DNA of 64,000 nucleotides from the NCBI RefSeq assembly GCF_049943125.1, contig NZ_CP188040.1, positions 1,674,001 through 1,738,000 of the forward strand. The letters are read 5' to 3'. Under the pieces are notes generated by a model. The model was not told the origin of the DNA. It did no database searches and worked only from the letters and a program-made list of their open reading frames with translations. The translations under genes and the position numbers were made by a program. Position 1 is the first letter of the stretch; every line of letters begins with the position of its first letter. This document shows positions 26,107 through 34,530 of this stretch, piece after piece. Origin of the DNA: JAEXZL01 sp049943125. Its GTDB lineage: Bacteria; Bacillota; Clostridia; Clostridiales; Clostridiaceae.

Positions 26107-27096
26107 ATGTGTACAGCATTAACCCTAATGAGCCAGGATGGCTACCATTTCTTTGGTCGAAATATGGATATAGAATATAATTTTAATCAATCAGTTATTT
26201 TAGTTCCTAGAAAATATCAATGGGAAAATGTAATCACAAAGGAAATGCAATCAATAAAATATGCTATTTTAGGTATGGGAACAGTGATTAACAATCATCC
26301 TCTTTTGGCTGATGGCTTTAATGAGAAGGGTCTCGCCTGCGCAGGTCTTAACTTTCCTGATTATTGCTATCACAGTCCAGAACCTCATGAAGGGAAGACT
26401 AATATTGGACCTTATGATTTTATGCTATGGATGTTAAGCAATTTTGAAACAGTGTCAGAGGTAAGGTCTGCATTAACCAATATTAACTTAGTTAACATAC
26501 CCTTTGCTCCAGGAGTGGGTATTGCAACCCTTCACTGGATAGTATATGACAAGAAGGATGATTGCATTGTTATAGAGCAAACAAGAGATAAGTTTTCTGT
26601 TTTTGATAACAAAATAGGTGTGCTTACCAATCCTCCGACCTTTGACTGGCATATAGAGAACTTAAATCAATACATCACCCTATCCTCCCATTGGGTGGAT
26701 GACACAGAATGGTATAACCAGAAGCTCAGTCCATTTGGTGGTGGCCTAGGCTTACATGGAATGCCTGGAGATTCTTATCCTCCTTCCAGATTCGTAAGAG
26801 CTGCTTTCTTCAAAAGCCACTCCAGATTCACACAGGACGAAGCCAGCACCTTCACTGAATTCTTTCACATCCTATATAATGCAGCAGTACCTAGCGGAGC
26901 AATAATCAAAAAGCAAGACAAGGACAGTGTTACCATCTACACCTCATGCATGTCCCTAGAAAGAGGAGTCTATTATTACACTACCTATAAGAATCTTCAA
27001 ATCAACGCTGTTGATTTATTTAAAGAGGATTTAGATGGGGACCAGTTAAAGACTTTCGAATATATTGACACACCAAAAGTTCACATACAAAACTGA
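26107..27096 (+). CDS. Choloylglycine hydrolase / penicillin V acylase family
   Basis: A 329-aa Ntn hydrolase of the linear amide hydrolase group. After removal of Met1, Cys2 is the nucleophile. R18 and D21 (FFGRNMD) and the PPSRFVRAAF arginine match known active-site residues, and NPPTFDWH carries the conserved Asn. Family members cleave bile-salt conjugates, penicillin V or acyl-homoserine lactones; the sequence alone does not separate these. No signal peptide, so it is cytoplasmic. It is a single gene between a REP-like unit and a bidirectional terminator. Confidence 0.88.
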   Translation: MCTALTLMSQDGYHFFGRNMDIEYNFNQSVILVPRKYQWENVITKEMQSIKYAILGMGTVINNHPLLADGFNEKGLACAGLNFPDYCYHSPEPHEGKTNIGPYDFMLWMLSNFETVSEVRSALTNINLVNIPFAPGVGIATLHWIVYDKKDDCIVIEQTRDKFSVFDNKIGVLTNPPTFDWHIENLNQYITLSSHWVDDTEWYNQKLSPFGGGLGLHGMPGDSYPPSRFVRAAFFKSHSRFTQDEASTFTEFFHILYNAAVPSGAIIKKQDKDSVTIYTSCMSLERGVYYYTTYKNLQINAVDLFKEDLDGDQLKTFEYIDTPKVHIQN

Positions 27097-27097
27097 T

Positions 27098-27126
27098 GGT
27101 GACAGGCACATGAGTTATGACTTATT
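27098..27126 (+). repeat. REP-like half unit 8
   Basis: GGTGACAGGCACATG to GACTTATT, one base after the stop codon of the hydrolase gene. Confidence 0.9.
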
Positions 27127-27132
27127 GTAAAT

Positions 27133-27167
27133 AAAGTGCCAGTCCAAAACATGGATTGGCACTTTTA
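27133..27167. terminator. Bidirectional terminator
   Basis: AAAGTGCCAGTCCA pairs with TGGATTGGCACTTT, with T-runs on both strands. It separates convergent genes. Confidence 0.85.
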
Positions 27168-27225
27168 AAATTTATTTATTAGTATTTCCTCAAAGAATAG
27201 TAAGAGCTTATTTAATGATGTAGCC

Positions 27226-28215
27226 TTACAAATCAATAGGCATTGTAAAAACATTTCTTCGTTTATCTAATAAACCCTTTAGCTTAATTCTTAAATCAAT
27301 CATCCAATCTGGTTCATTGTCCCATTTTTCTTCAGTAGTGTGAAGGAAGCGGACATATCCATATAGATCAGAATATCTTTTGAAGATGGGGAATAATTTA
27401 ATCATTTCATCGGAGATTGCATACTCTGAGCGGTAGCCCTGAATAAAATGGTTTATTGAAGCATCTAGCTCTTTTTCTGGCAAATATTCTTCTATGCTAT
27501 CTAATGATTGCACTATGTCCAGTGCATACCAATGATACATCAAATCGTCAAAGTCTATTGGAGTATAAGTTTTTGTGGCTTCGTTATAAAATACGTTGTC
27601 AACTTCAAAGTCAAAATGAATGAGACCAAAATTTTCTTTTGTAGCTGAAAGCTTTGAAAAATAGCATCTAATCATAGATAATTCACCTTTTGCAAGAGTT
27701 TCCTCGGGATAGGTTAATAGTACATTTTCTATCCAGTCCATAATCTCTTTCCAATCTCTTCGTTTGTCTCCAATTGGGTTAAAAGTACTGCTGAGCTTAT
27801 GGAGTTTTCCTAAAGCACTTCCTAAGCCGAAGATTATGTCCTTTGTTAAAGGTAGCTTTGTTACTTGTTTACCGGGTGCACTTTTAAAGGCAACGGCATA
27901 AAATGTCCCCCAAGGTGTGTTTACTACTTCAAGCTCCTTGCCGGACTTGGAGGGGATAGTTTCTACTGCAGGATAGCCGTTGTTTCTTAGATAACTTAAG
28001 AATTCAAGTTCAGCAAGTATCCCTTCTTTAGTCTTTTCCTCAGCAGGTGAGAATCTAAGAAAAAAAGTAGTACCTTGATTTTTACACCAATAAACCGCAT
28101 TTGAAGAAATCCTAAAATATTTTAATAGATTAAGATCATCACAATCGTACTCCCAATTCTTGAGTATCATAAGGGCTAAATCTTTATTATCAAATAAATG
28201 CTTTAATTTTAACAT
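27226..28215 (-). CDS. Aminoglycoside phosphotransferase-like kinase
   Basis: A 329-aa protein of the APH/choline kinase fold. The catalytic loop is IHFDFEVDNVFY and the metal site is PIDFDDLMYHW. These motifs resemble HxDxxxxN and xDFD of the family. The true substrate may be a small alcohol or homoserine rather than an antibiotic. The start lies 5 nt after the stop of rsgA, so the two are co-transcribed. Confidence 0.83.
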   Translation of the reverse strand: MLKLKHLFDNKDLALMILKNWEYDCDDLNLLKYFRISSNAVYWCKNQGTTFFLRFSPAEEKTKEGILAELEFLSYLRNNGYPAVETIPSKSGKELEVVNTPWGTFYAVAFKSAPGKQVTKLPLTKDIIFGLGSALGKLHKLSSTFNPIGDKRRDWKEIMDWIENVLLTYPEETLAKGELSMIRCYFSKLSATKENFGLIHFDFEVDNVFYNEATKTYTPIDFDDLMYHWYALDIVQSLDSIEEYLPEKELDASINHFIQGYRSEYAISDEMIKLFPIFKRYSDLYGYVRFLHTTEEKWDNEPDWMIDLRIKLKGLLDKRRNVFTMPIDL

Positions 28216-28220
28216 TCAGT

Positions 28221-29300
28221 TTAACCTCTTTTCATATTTCTTTTATGATGATTGTATATCCTGTTGTTGGAATAGGATTTTTTATTATCTTGAAGGATTT
28301 TTAGTTCTTTAAGCTGGCTTTTATAGCTGTTAAATCTTTCAATAGTTAATGTTCCGTCTTCAATTGCATCTTTAACCGCACAGCCAGCTTCTTTATCATG
28401 GTTACAATTACTATATTTACATTTGTCTATTAAAGAGTAGATCTCCTGAAAGCTTTCTGAAAGAATGCCTTCGTCAGCCCATAACTGCAGTTCTCTAATA
28501 CCTGGAGTGTCTATAACTGAGCATCCTGAACTATGAGATACAAGCTGACTGCTTGTGGTAGTGTGTCTGCCTTTACCGTTAGAGCTGCTTGCAGCATTGG
28601 TCTTTTGTTTTTCATCACCGAAAAGAAAATTAACAATAGTAGACTTGCCTACTCCTGAAGAGCCAAGAAATACAACTGTTTTTCCACTACATAAAAATTT
28701 ATCAAAGATATCCATATTTATATTCTTTAAGACACTTATAGAATAAACGTCTATATCCGTAGCAATGGAATATATCTCATTTAAATAATGAGATATATTA
28801 TTGCATAGATCACATTTGTTTAACAGTATTATTGGATTTGCACCGCTACTACGAACCAGAGTTATATATCTCTCGATTCTGCATATATTAAAATTATTAT
28901 CAAGACCGCTTACAATAAATGCAGTATCTATATTTGAGCCGATAATTTGTTCTTCAATATTACCACCTACGATGATGCCATTTTTAATTTTTCTTCCACC
29001 GGATATCGCAAGTTTACGGGCAAAATAACTCTTTCTAGGTAATATGGCGTATATAATAGCTTCAGTATCACTAATTATTTTTATTGCCACCCAGTCACCA
29101 ACGGCAGGATAGTCCTTTTTTATATCTGCATTATACATAAATTTGCCACTTAGTTTACTGTTAAAGTCACCTTTTTCTGAGCGAACAATATAGTTCCCTT
29201 TATACTGAGTTATTACTCTTGCTGCAACGAATCCATTGTTTGAATAAGGAATAAAATTATCTTGAAAATACGTGTTCCAACCTAACTTTTCTAAACTCAT
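28221..29300 (-). CDS. rsgA: Ribosome small subunit-dependent GTPase A
   Basis: A 359-aa circularly permuted GTPase that helps late 30S subunit assembly. The motif order is G4 (LLNKCDLC), G1 (GSSGVGKST), then G3 (DTPGIREL), diagnostic of the RsgA/YjeQ family. An OB-fold precedes it, and a C-terminal zinc knuckle is present (CKYSNCNHDKEAGC). GGAGACTTT-like spacing precedes the ATG. It heads a two-gene operon with the kinase. A 700-nt gap with its own promoter and terminator lies upstream. Confidence 0.93.
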   Translation of the reverse strand: MSLEKLGWNTYFQDNFIPYSNNGFVAARVITQYKGNYIVRSEKGDFNSKLSGKFMYNADIKKDYPAVGDWVAIKIISDTEAIIYAILPRKSYFARKLAISGGRKIKNGIIVGGNIEEQIIGSNIDTAFIVSGLDNNFNICRIERYITLVRSSGANPIILLNKCDLCNNISHYLNEIYSIATDIDVYSISVLKNINMDIFDKFLCSGKTVVFLGSSGVGKSTIVNFLFGDEKQKTNAASSSNGKGRHTTTSSQLVSHSSGCSVIDTPGIRELQLWADEGILSESFQEIYSLIDKCKYSNCNHDKEAGCAVKDAIEDGTLTIERFNSYKSQLKELKILQDNKKSYSNNRIYNHHKRNMKRG

Positions 29301-29444
29301 AAAGTCTCCTTCTCTGTACTAAGCTAAATTTTAGCTTAATTAAATTTTTAAGCTTAATTTGAGTTTCAGATAAAGCTATATGAAGTTCTGAGTGAATTAA
29401 AACTCGCAAAAATTCATTTGTTAAAGTTATTTAAAAAAGAACAT

Positions 29445-29478
29445 AAAAATACCACAGCAAGTTTAACCTACTGTGGCA
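29445..29478 (-). terminator. Hairpin with T-run in the rsgA upstream region
   Basis: On the minus strand GCCACAG and CTGTGG pair and are followed by TATTTTTAT. It would end a transcript from the promoter at 29745 before rsgA. Confidence 0.65.
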
Positions 29479-29709
29479 TTCTAAATATTTGGACATAAAA
29501 AATACACGATAACCTATACCGTGAATTCTAGCACAAACTATTAAGGCTGAAAGGTTAAATGAAAGTTGTTCAAAGGGCATAGGAAATAAGCATTACACTA
29601 AGTGCTTATAAAGTCCTTTGGACCAATATGCAATTATTTTAAAATCACCTCATATAACTTTTGCATAAAAACAAATCACTCCTTTCACCCAAATATTTAC
29701 ATTAAGCTT
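29479..29709 (-). ncRNA. Candidate leader RNA or small RNA upstream of rsgA
   Basis: Between a good minus-strand promoter and a terminator lies about 230 nt with no normal gene. It has two coupled tiny frames (ATG at 29666, ten codons, then TTG at 29633) with ribosome binding sites, and a nested hairpin: outer CAAAGG/CCTTTG (29571-29620) and inner ATAAGCA/TGCTTAT. It may be an attenuator or an independent small RNA. Downstream, at 29321-29337, is a further short palindrome AAGCTAAATTTTAGCTT. Confidence 0.4.
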
Positions 29710-29716
29710 TATCCAT

Positions 29717-29745
29717 AATATACCATATAGCTATTATGTATACAA
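29717..29745 (-). promoter_or_regulatory. Promoter of the rsgA upstream transcript
   Basis: On the minus strand TTGTAT and TATATT are separated by exactly 17 nt. Confidence 0.55.
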
Positions 29746-29997
29746 TGCTTTATTAATATTAAATTTCTATAGCGGATATAAATTTGGATTAAAACTATGA
29801 TTATTTCGTAGGAATAAGACAATCTATGATTTTACATTAAAGGGAAAGTATGAGATTATTGTTCGTAGATAGCTTAATCAATATGCTGTATAAAAGCTGC
29901 GTAGATGTCTGTACTGATGTAATAATAGAGTAACTGTAAAGGATTAAGCTATAGAGCTTTTATAAAATAAACAAAGCAATAAGTGGGGGGACTAAGT

Positions 29998-32298
29998 ATG
30001 TTTGGAAGAATTACAGATTACAAAGTAAATAATCAGATAGTAGAAATTAAATTTGAGAAAAGAAGTGGACAAGTTGAAATAATCAACGAGTCTATTGTAA
30101 ATATATTTGCAGCATTAGAAACACAGGAGCATCGCTCTAAGGCAATAGAAAATTTTCAAAAGAAGCAGGTTTCATACCATGTGGAAAGAGAAGAGGACTG
30201 TATTGTAATCACCACCTCAAAGGTAACTGTAAAGGTTTATGATGAGTTTAAGGTGGACTTTTATGATAAGGATGGTAAGGTCTTATGTAAGGACTACAGA
30301 GGAAGAAGGCAGAGGGGCATTGTACTTACAGAAGAGGATGCAGAGTTGATGGCTGGGGAAGGACATGAGGTAGAGGATGCTCCTGAGGATTATAGCATTC
30401 AGATTTTAAAGGAGCTAGAGGGAGACGAAGCCTTTTATGCTCTTGGTGATAAGACAGGCTTCTTGAACAAAAGAAATTATGTTTATGAAATGTGGAATAC
30501 CGATAATCCGGCGCCTCAAGTTGACAGCTTTAAGGCACTGTATAAATCAATACCATTCTTCATCACCCTAAAGAAAGATAGCGTATATGGAATATTCTTT
30601 GACAACACCTATCGTTCTTATTTTGATATGGGGAAGGAAAGCAGCAAATATTATTATTTTGGCTGTGATAATGGAAATTTAGATTATTACTTCATAGCTG
30701 GAGACAAAATGACGGACATAGTTACTGGCTACACCTATCTTACAGGGACGGTGCCTGTCCCTCAGCTCTGGACCTTAGGTCATCATCAGTCGCGCTGGGG
30801 CTATAAGTCAGAAAAAGAAGTAAGACAGATAGCCAAGAAGTTTAGGGATAATGATATACCTTGTGATACTATTCATCTAGATATTGACTACATGGATGAG
30901 TTTAAGGTCTTTACCTGGAATAAGGAAAGGTATGAAGATCCAAAGAAGATGATTGGAGACCTAAAGAAGGATGGCTTTAAAATAGTCACCATTATAGATC
31001 CAGGTGTAAAGCTTCAAGAAGGCTATCATATATATGATGAAGGAGTAGAAAAGGGCTGCTTTGCCACAACCCCAGAGGGAGAAATCTATGTTAATGCTGT
31101 TTGGCCAGGAGATTCGGTTTATCCGGATTTTGGCAAGCCTGAGGTTCGATCTTGGTGGGCCAATAATCAAAGGTATTTACTGGATATGGGAGTTAGAGGT
31201 GTATGGAATGATATGAATGAGCCAGCTAGCTTTAGGGGGGAGCTCCCTCAGGATGTGGTGTTCTATGATGAGGAGCTAAGGGCTACCCATAGCAAGATGC
31301 ATAATGTATATGGACATTTAATGTCAAAGGCCACCTATGAGGGCTTGAAGGAAAATGACAAGAAAAGACCTTTTGTTATAACAAGGGCCTGCTATAGTGG
31401 CTCACAAAAATATTCAACGGCCTGGACTGGAGATAATCATAGTATTTGGGCACATTTACAGATGGCCATTCCTCAGCTGTGCAATCTAGGCTTAAGCGGC
31501 ATGTCTTATGTAGGCACAGATGTAGGTGGCTTTGGCTCTGATACTACTCCTGAGCTTTTAGCCAGATGGGTACAGGTTGGCTGCTTCTCTCCATTGTTCC
31601 GTAACCATTCCTGCATGGGGACAATCCGTCAGGAGCCCTGGCAGTTTGGGGAAGAAATAATGAATATCTATCGTAAGTATGTACAGCTTAGATATGAGCT
31701 TCTTCCATATTTTTATGATCTATTCTTTAAGGGAGAAACCACTGGTCTTCCTGTTATGAGACCGTTAATTTTACATTATGAAAAGGATCAGAATTTAAGG
31801 GATAGAAATGATGAATTCCTCCTGGGAGAAAATATCCTGGTAGCTCCTGTAGTAAATCAAGGTGATACACAAAAACTGATATACCTACCTGAGGGCTTAT
31901 GGATTGATTATTGGACAAAAGAAGAAAAGAAGGGTGGAAGCTACTATGTGAAAGAAGCTCCATTAGATGTGTGTCCAATATATATTAAGGCTGGAAGCAT
32001 TATTCCGAACTACCCTAAGCAGAGCTATGTTGGTGATAAAGAAATAGATACCTTGATACTGGATATATATTTAGGTGAAGGAAAGTACAAGCATTATCAA
32101 GATGATGGAGAATCCTTTGACTATAAGGATGGAAAGTATAATGAATATTTATTCACTATAAATTCTGAAGGTATTTTTACAGCGGAGCTCCCTAACAAGG
32201 GCTATGAAAAGGAATATAAAGGATTTGTACTTAAGTATAATAATACAGAAAAGTATGTGGAATTTAACGGAGACAAGCTAACCGTTAAGCTAGTATAA
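29998..32298 (+). CDS. Glycoside hydrolase family 31 alpha-glucosidase
   Basis: A 766-aa retaining glycosidase. The nucleophile region is GVWNDMNEPASF (Asp near 405), and the acid/base region is TAWTGDNHSIW (Asp near 478). The N-terminal beta-sandwich and the C-terminal beta domains are present, so it is full length. No signal peptide, so it acts on imported alpha-glucosides. GGGGGGA lies six bases before ATG 29998; the GTG at 29983 is less likely. A 19-nt GGGAC/GTCCC palindrome is embedded in the coding sequence at 30744. Single gene. Confidence 0.92.
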   Translation: MFGRITDYKVNNQIVEIKFEKRSGQVEIINESIVNIFAALETQEHRSKAIENFQKKQVSYHVEREEDCIVITTSKVTVKVYDEFKVDFYDKDGKVLCKDYRGRRQRGIVLTEEDAELMAGEGHEVEDAPEDYSIQILKELEGDEAFYALGDKTGFLNKRNYVYEMWNTDNPAPQVDSFKALYKSIPFFITLKKDSVYGIFFDNTYRSYFDMGKESSKYYYFGCDNGNLDYYFIAGDKMTDIVTGYTYLTGTVPVPQLWTLGHHQSRWGYKSEKEVRQIAKKFRDNDIPCDTIHLDIDYMDEFKVFTWNKERYEDPKKMIGDLKKDGFKIVTIIDPGVKLQEGYHIYDEGVEKGCFATTPEGEIYVNAVWPGDSVYPDFGKPEVRSWWANNQRYLLDMGVRGVWNDMNEPASFRGELPQDVVFYDEELRATHSKMHNVYGHLMSKATYEGLKENDKKRPFVITRACYSGSQKYSTAWTGDNHSIWAHLQMAIPQLCNLGLSGMSYVGTDVGGFGSDTTPELLARWVQVGCFSPLFRNHSCMGTIRQEPWQFGEEIMNIYRKYVQLRYELLPYFYDLFFKGETTGLPVMRPLILHYEKDQNLRDRNDEFLLGENILVAPVVNQGDTQKLIYLPEGLWIDYWTKEEKKGGSYYVKEAPLDVCPIYIKAGSIIPNYPKQSYVGDKEIDTLILDIYLGEGKYKHYQDDGESFDYKDGKYNEYLFTINSEGIFTAELPNKGYEKEYKGFVLKYNNTEKYVEFNGDKLTVKLV
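30744..30762. repeat. GGGACGGTGCCTGTCCC palindrome inside the GH31 gene
   Basis: An imperfect palindrome with core GTGCCTGTC, shared with the REP-like arms, coding for GTVPVP in the segment before the active site. It does not disturb the frame. Confidence 0.5.
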
Positions 32299-32359
32299 AA
32301 AAGCAATAGAATAATTAAACATAAGTTAATATGTAAAATAAAAACTCAGGATAGACACA

Positions 32360-32429
32360 AAAAATGATATGCTCCCTTTATGAGAGACAGTGAAATAATA
32401 AACACTGTTAATCATGAAGGGAGCATATC
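32360..32429 (-). terminator. Long hairpin terminator between convergent genes
   Basis: A 27-nt inverted repeat (GATATGCTCCCTT and AAGGGAGCATATC as outer arms, ACAGTG/CACTGT inside). A T6 run follows on the minus strand. Confidence 0.7.
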
Positions 32430-32447
32430 TCATTAAGACCGATTTAA

Positions 32448-33833
32448 TTAAGTGGCTGGGTCATCTACTATTTTCTTTAAGGATAAAATCATAGAGGGCT
32501 TTATTTGCTCAGAATAAATTTCTTTTCTTACTTTTGGAATTTTGCACATGAGAATAAGTATAATATTTTTTATTCTGGCTTTATAATTCCTCTGTGGGAA
32601 ATCATACATATTAAGTGCTTTATAAGCTTTATGATCAGCGACAAATGGAAAACGCAGGTTTCCCCATACTTCATCTCTAAATAATTTCATGCCAGCGATA
32701 CCAAGAAAATTAAAAGGCTTTTTGTAATTAGTGGTTGAGAATTTAATAAGGTTATGGGAAAAAGCATAGAGCTGTTTATCTATTTCTATATTTGAATCAT
32801 ACTCATCTGTAACGAAGCCAACTAAATTAGCTCCCTGAAATTGAACATAAGATTCTAGTATTTGTCTTAAATTAGGTATTTGCATTAAGGGACCAGAGAT
32901 AATAAAGCCAATTTGCTTATCAGAAAGCATGGGGGTATGAGTATTAAAAAATGCTCTGTCTAAGAATCTCTTCCATGCATAAGATAAATACCGGTACTTA
33001 ATGGCACCAGCAAACACTATGATATCCGCTGTCTTTAATTTGCTATTATAAAAGTTTATAAAATCATCCTTATCCGTATAAGCACACTCATAGTTATAAC
33101 CACATTTTAGACAACCCAAGCAGCCACCCTTTATAGTTAAATCCTGAAGGTTAACTACTTCTATAGCTGTAGAAAAAGAGGTTGTGAACTTATCAATCAT
33201 ATTTTTTAAATTAATATCTTCTAAAGAATCCGCTACTAAAACTACTTTTTTGTTTGAAGAATCTATTTTATCAAAGCTAGCTTCAGGAGCATATTCTTTT
33301 TTAAAATACCTTACTGGGCTGTAGTTTTTTGAAGTAAGTATTTTATTTTCTATTGCATCAAAAAGGTTTTGAGCAAATTGTAATAAATTTTTCCTCATAG
33401 CTTCCTTTTCTAGGTCATACATTTCTGGAGTAAAACAATCCACATAATTCATATTTAAATCATCACAGATAGAGTTCATGTAATTTACTGCAGTATTATC
33501 AAAAAAGTGAATTGATGTGGTAAGAACAGATGTATACTTCTCGCTAAAAGCATATTCAGCATTCCTTTCAAAAATCAGTTCAATAAACCTTTGATAGCTA
33601 GAATGAACTGTACAAACATAAAGAGGGAAGGCCCATATAATTCCGTCACTTAACTGAATTTCTTTGATTATTTCATCAAAAGCTTCTGTATCTTTTTCTA
33701 TTTGATTAATCCTTTGTGCAATGTTAAATGTTTTTAGCTCATGGTGTTTAAACTTTTTTTGAATATAGTTTATATACTGCATAGTAATGCTGATTTCTCC
33801 TTTAGGACTCCCATTTAAAACTATAATTTTCAT
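32448..33833 (-). CDS. Tandem flavodoxin-fold protein (NADPH-dependent FMN reductase-like)
   Basis: A 461-aa protein with two FMN-reductase-like domains. The first starts MKIIVLNGSPKG and contains AFPLYVCTVHSS; the second begins near residue 195 and carries GGCLGCLKCGYNYEC, then FAGAIKYRYLSY. Single-domain members reduce flavins, quinones or iron-sulfur partners. The fusion of two related domains is less usual. The C-terminal 100 residues contain a hydrophobic helix (NIILILMCKIPKV) that may touch the membrane. GGGGG precedes the ATG. Single gene. Confidence 0.8.
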   Translation of the reverse strand: MKIIVLNGSPKGEISITMQYINYIQKKFKHHELKTFNIAQRINQIEKDTEAFDEIIKEIQLSDGIIWAFPLYVCTVHSSYQRFIELIFERNAEYAFSEKYTSVLTTSIHFFDNTAVNYMNSICDDLNMNYVDCFTPEMYDLEKEAMRKNLLQFAQNLFDAIENKILTSKNYSPVRYFKKEYAPEASFDKIDSSNKKVVLVADSLEDINLKNMIDKFTTSFSTAIEVVNLQDLTIKGGCLGCLKCGYNYECAYTDKDDFINFYNSKLKTADIIVFAGAIKYRYLSYAWKRFLDRAFFNTHTPMLSDKQIGFIISGPLMQIPNLRQILESYVQFQGANLVGFVTDEYDSNIEIDKQLYAFSHNLIKFSTTNYKKPFNFLGIAGMKLFRDEVWGNLRFPFVADHKAYKALNMYDFPQRNYKARIKNIILILMCKIPKVRKEIYSEQIKPSMILSLKKIVDDPAT

Positions 33834-34011
33834 TTACAACCCCCAATTCCATACTTTTGAATATATGCTTTTATTATAATGTTTTTATCATGGATAATAG
33901 TAGATGCTATAAAATATATTTACATATATTACAATTAATGTAAGTGTATACTTGTAATTTTCTAGTGTCAACAGGATAACATATAAATTTAATTAGATAA
34001 TTATATGAAAT

Positions 34012-34040
34012 GGTGACTGGCACATGAGTTATGACTTATG
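34012..34040 (+). repeat. REP-like half unit 9, last copy in the window
   Basis: GGTGACTGGCACATG to GACTTATG, then a short internal duplication GACTTATTACTTATT. It carries the same A-to-T change as the copy at 13962. The 373-nt gap 33834-34206 otherwise holds an extended -10 promoter at 34133. Confidence 0.85.
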
Positions 34041-34129
34041 ACTTATTACTTATTTCATAATCAGCATGTGCTCTCGTGATAAAAAGTTTTTAAAGCTATG
34101 CTTTAAACAATCACTAAAAAACCATTATA

Positions 34130-34138
34130 TGGTATAAT
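34130..34138 (+). promoter_or_regulatory. Extended -10 promoter
   Basis: TGGTATAAT is a perfect extended -10, about 70 nt before the ABC remnant. No good -35 is visible. Confidence 0.4.
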
Positions 34139-34206
34139 TTAGAAAATGCAACTGAATTGCTGTAAAATTATGAATAAGAAGATTACAAACTAGTGGAGGG
34201 ATTGGA

Positions 34207-34530
34207 TTGTACGCGATAGAAGTTTCTAATCTTAAAAAGAGCTATGGAAAAGTACAGGCCTTGAAAGGGGTAAGCTTTCAGGTTAAGAAGGGGAGGATTA
34301 CTGCCATTCTTGGTTCAAACGGCTCGGGAAAAACTACCACGATAAAAAGTATCTGTAATTTGATAATTCCTGAGGAAGGGGAAATCAAGCTTCTGGGAGA
34401 AAGTAACAGAAAACAGATAAAGCATATATCTGCCCTCTTTGAAGGTACGAGAAATCTTTACTGGAGGCTAACCCCCGTGGAAAACCTCAGATATTTTGCA
34501 GGGATAAGAGGCTTGAGGGGAATATCCTAG
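34207..34530 (+). pseudogene. Truncated ABC transporter ATP-binding gene
   Basis: From TTG 34207, with GGAGGG upstream, the frame gives 107 residues with Walker A LGSNGSGKTTT and the Q-loop region, then stops. Signature and Walker B are missing. The frame breaks near 34505, where a permease reading frame begins mid-gene. A deletion has joined the 5' half of the ATPase gene to the 3' half of its permease. Confidence 0.8.
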
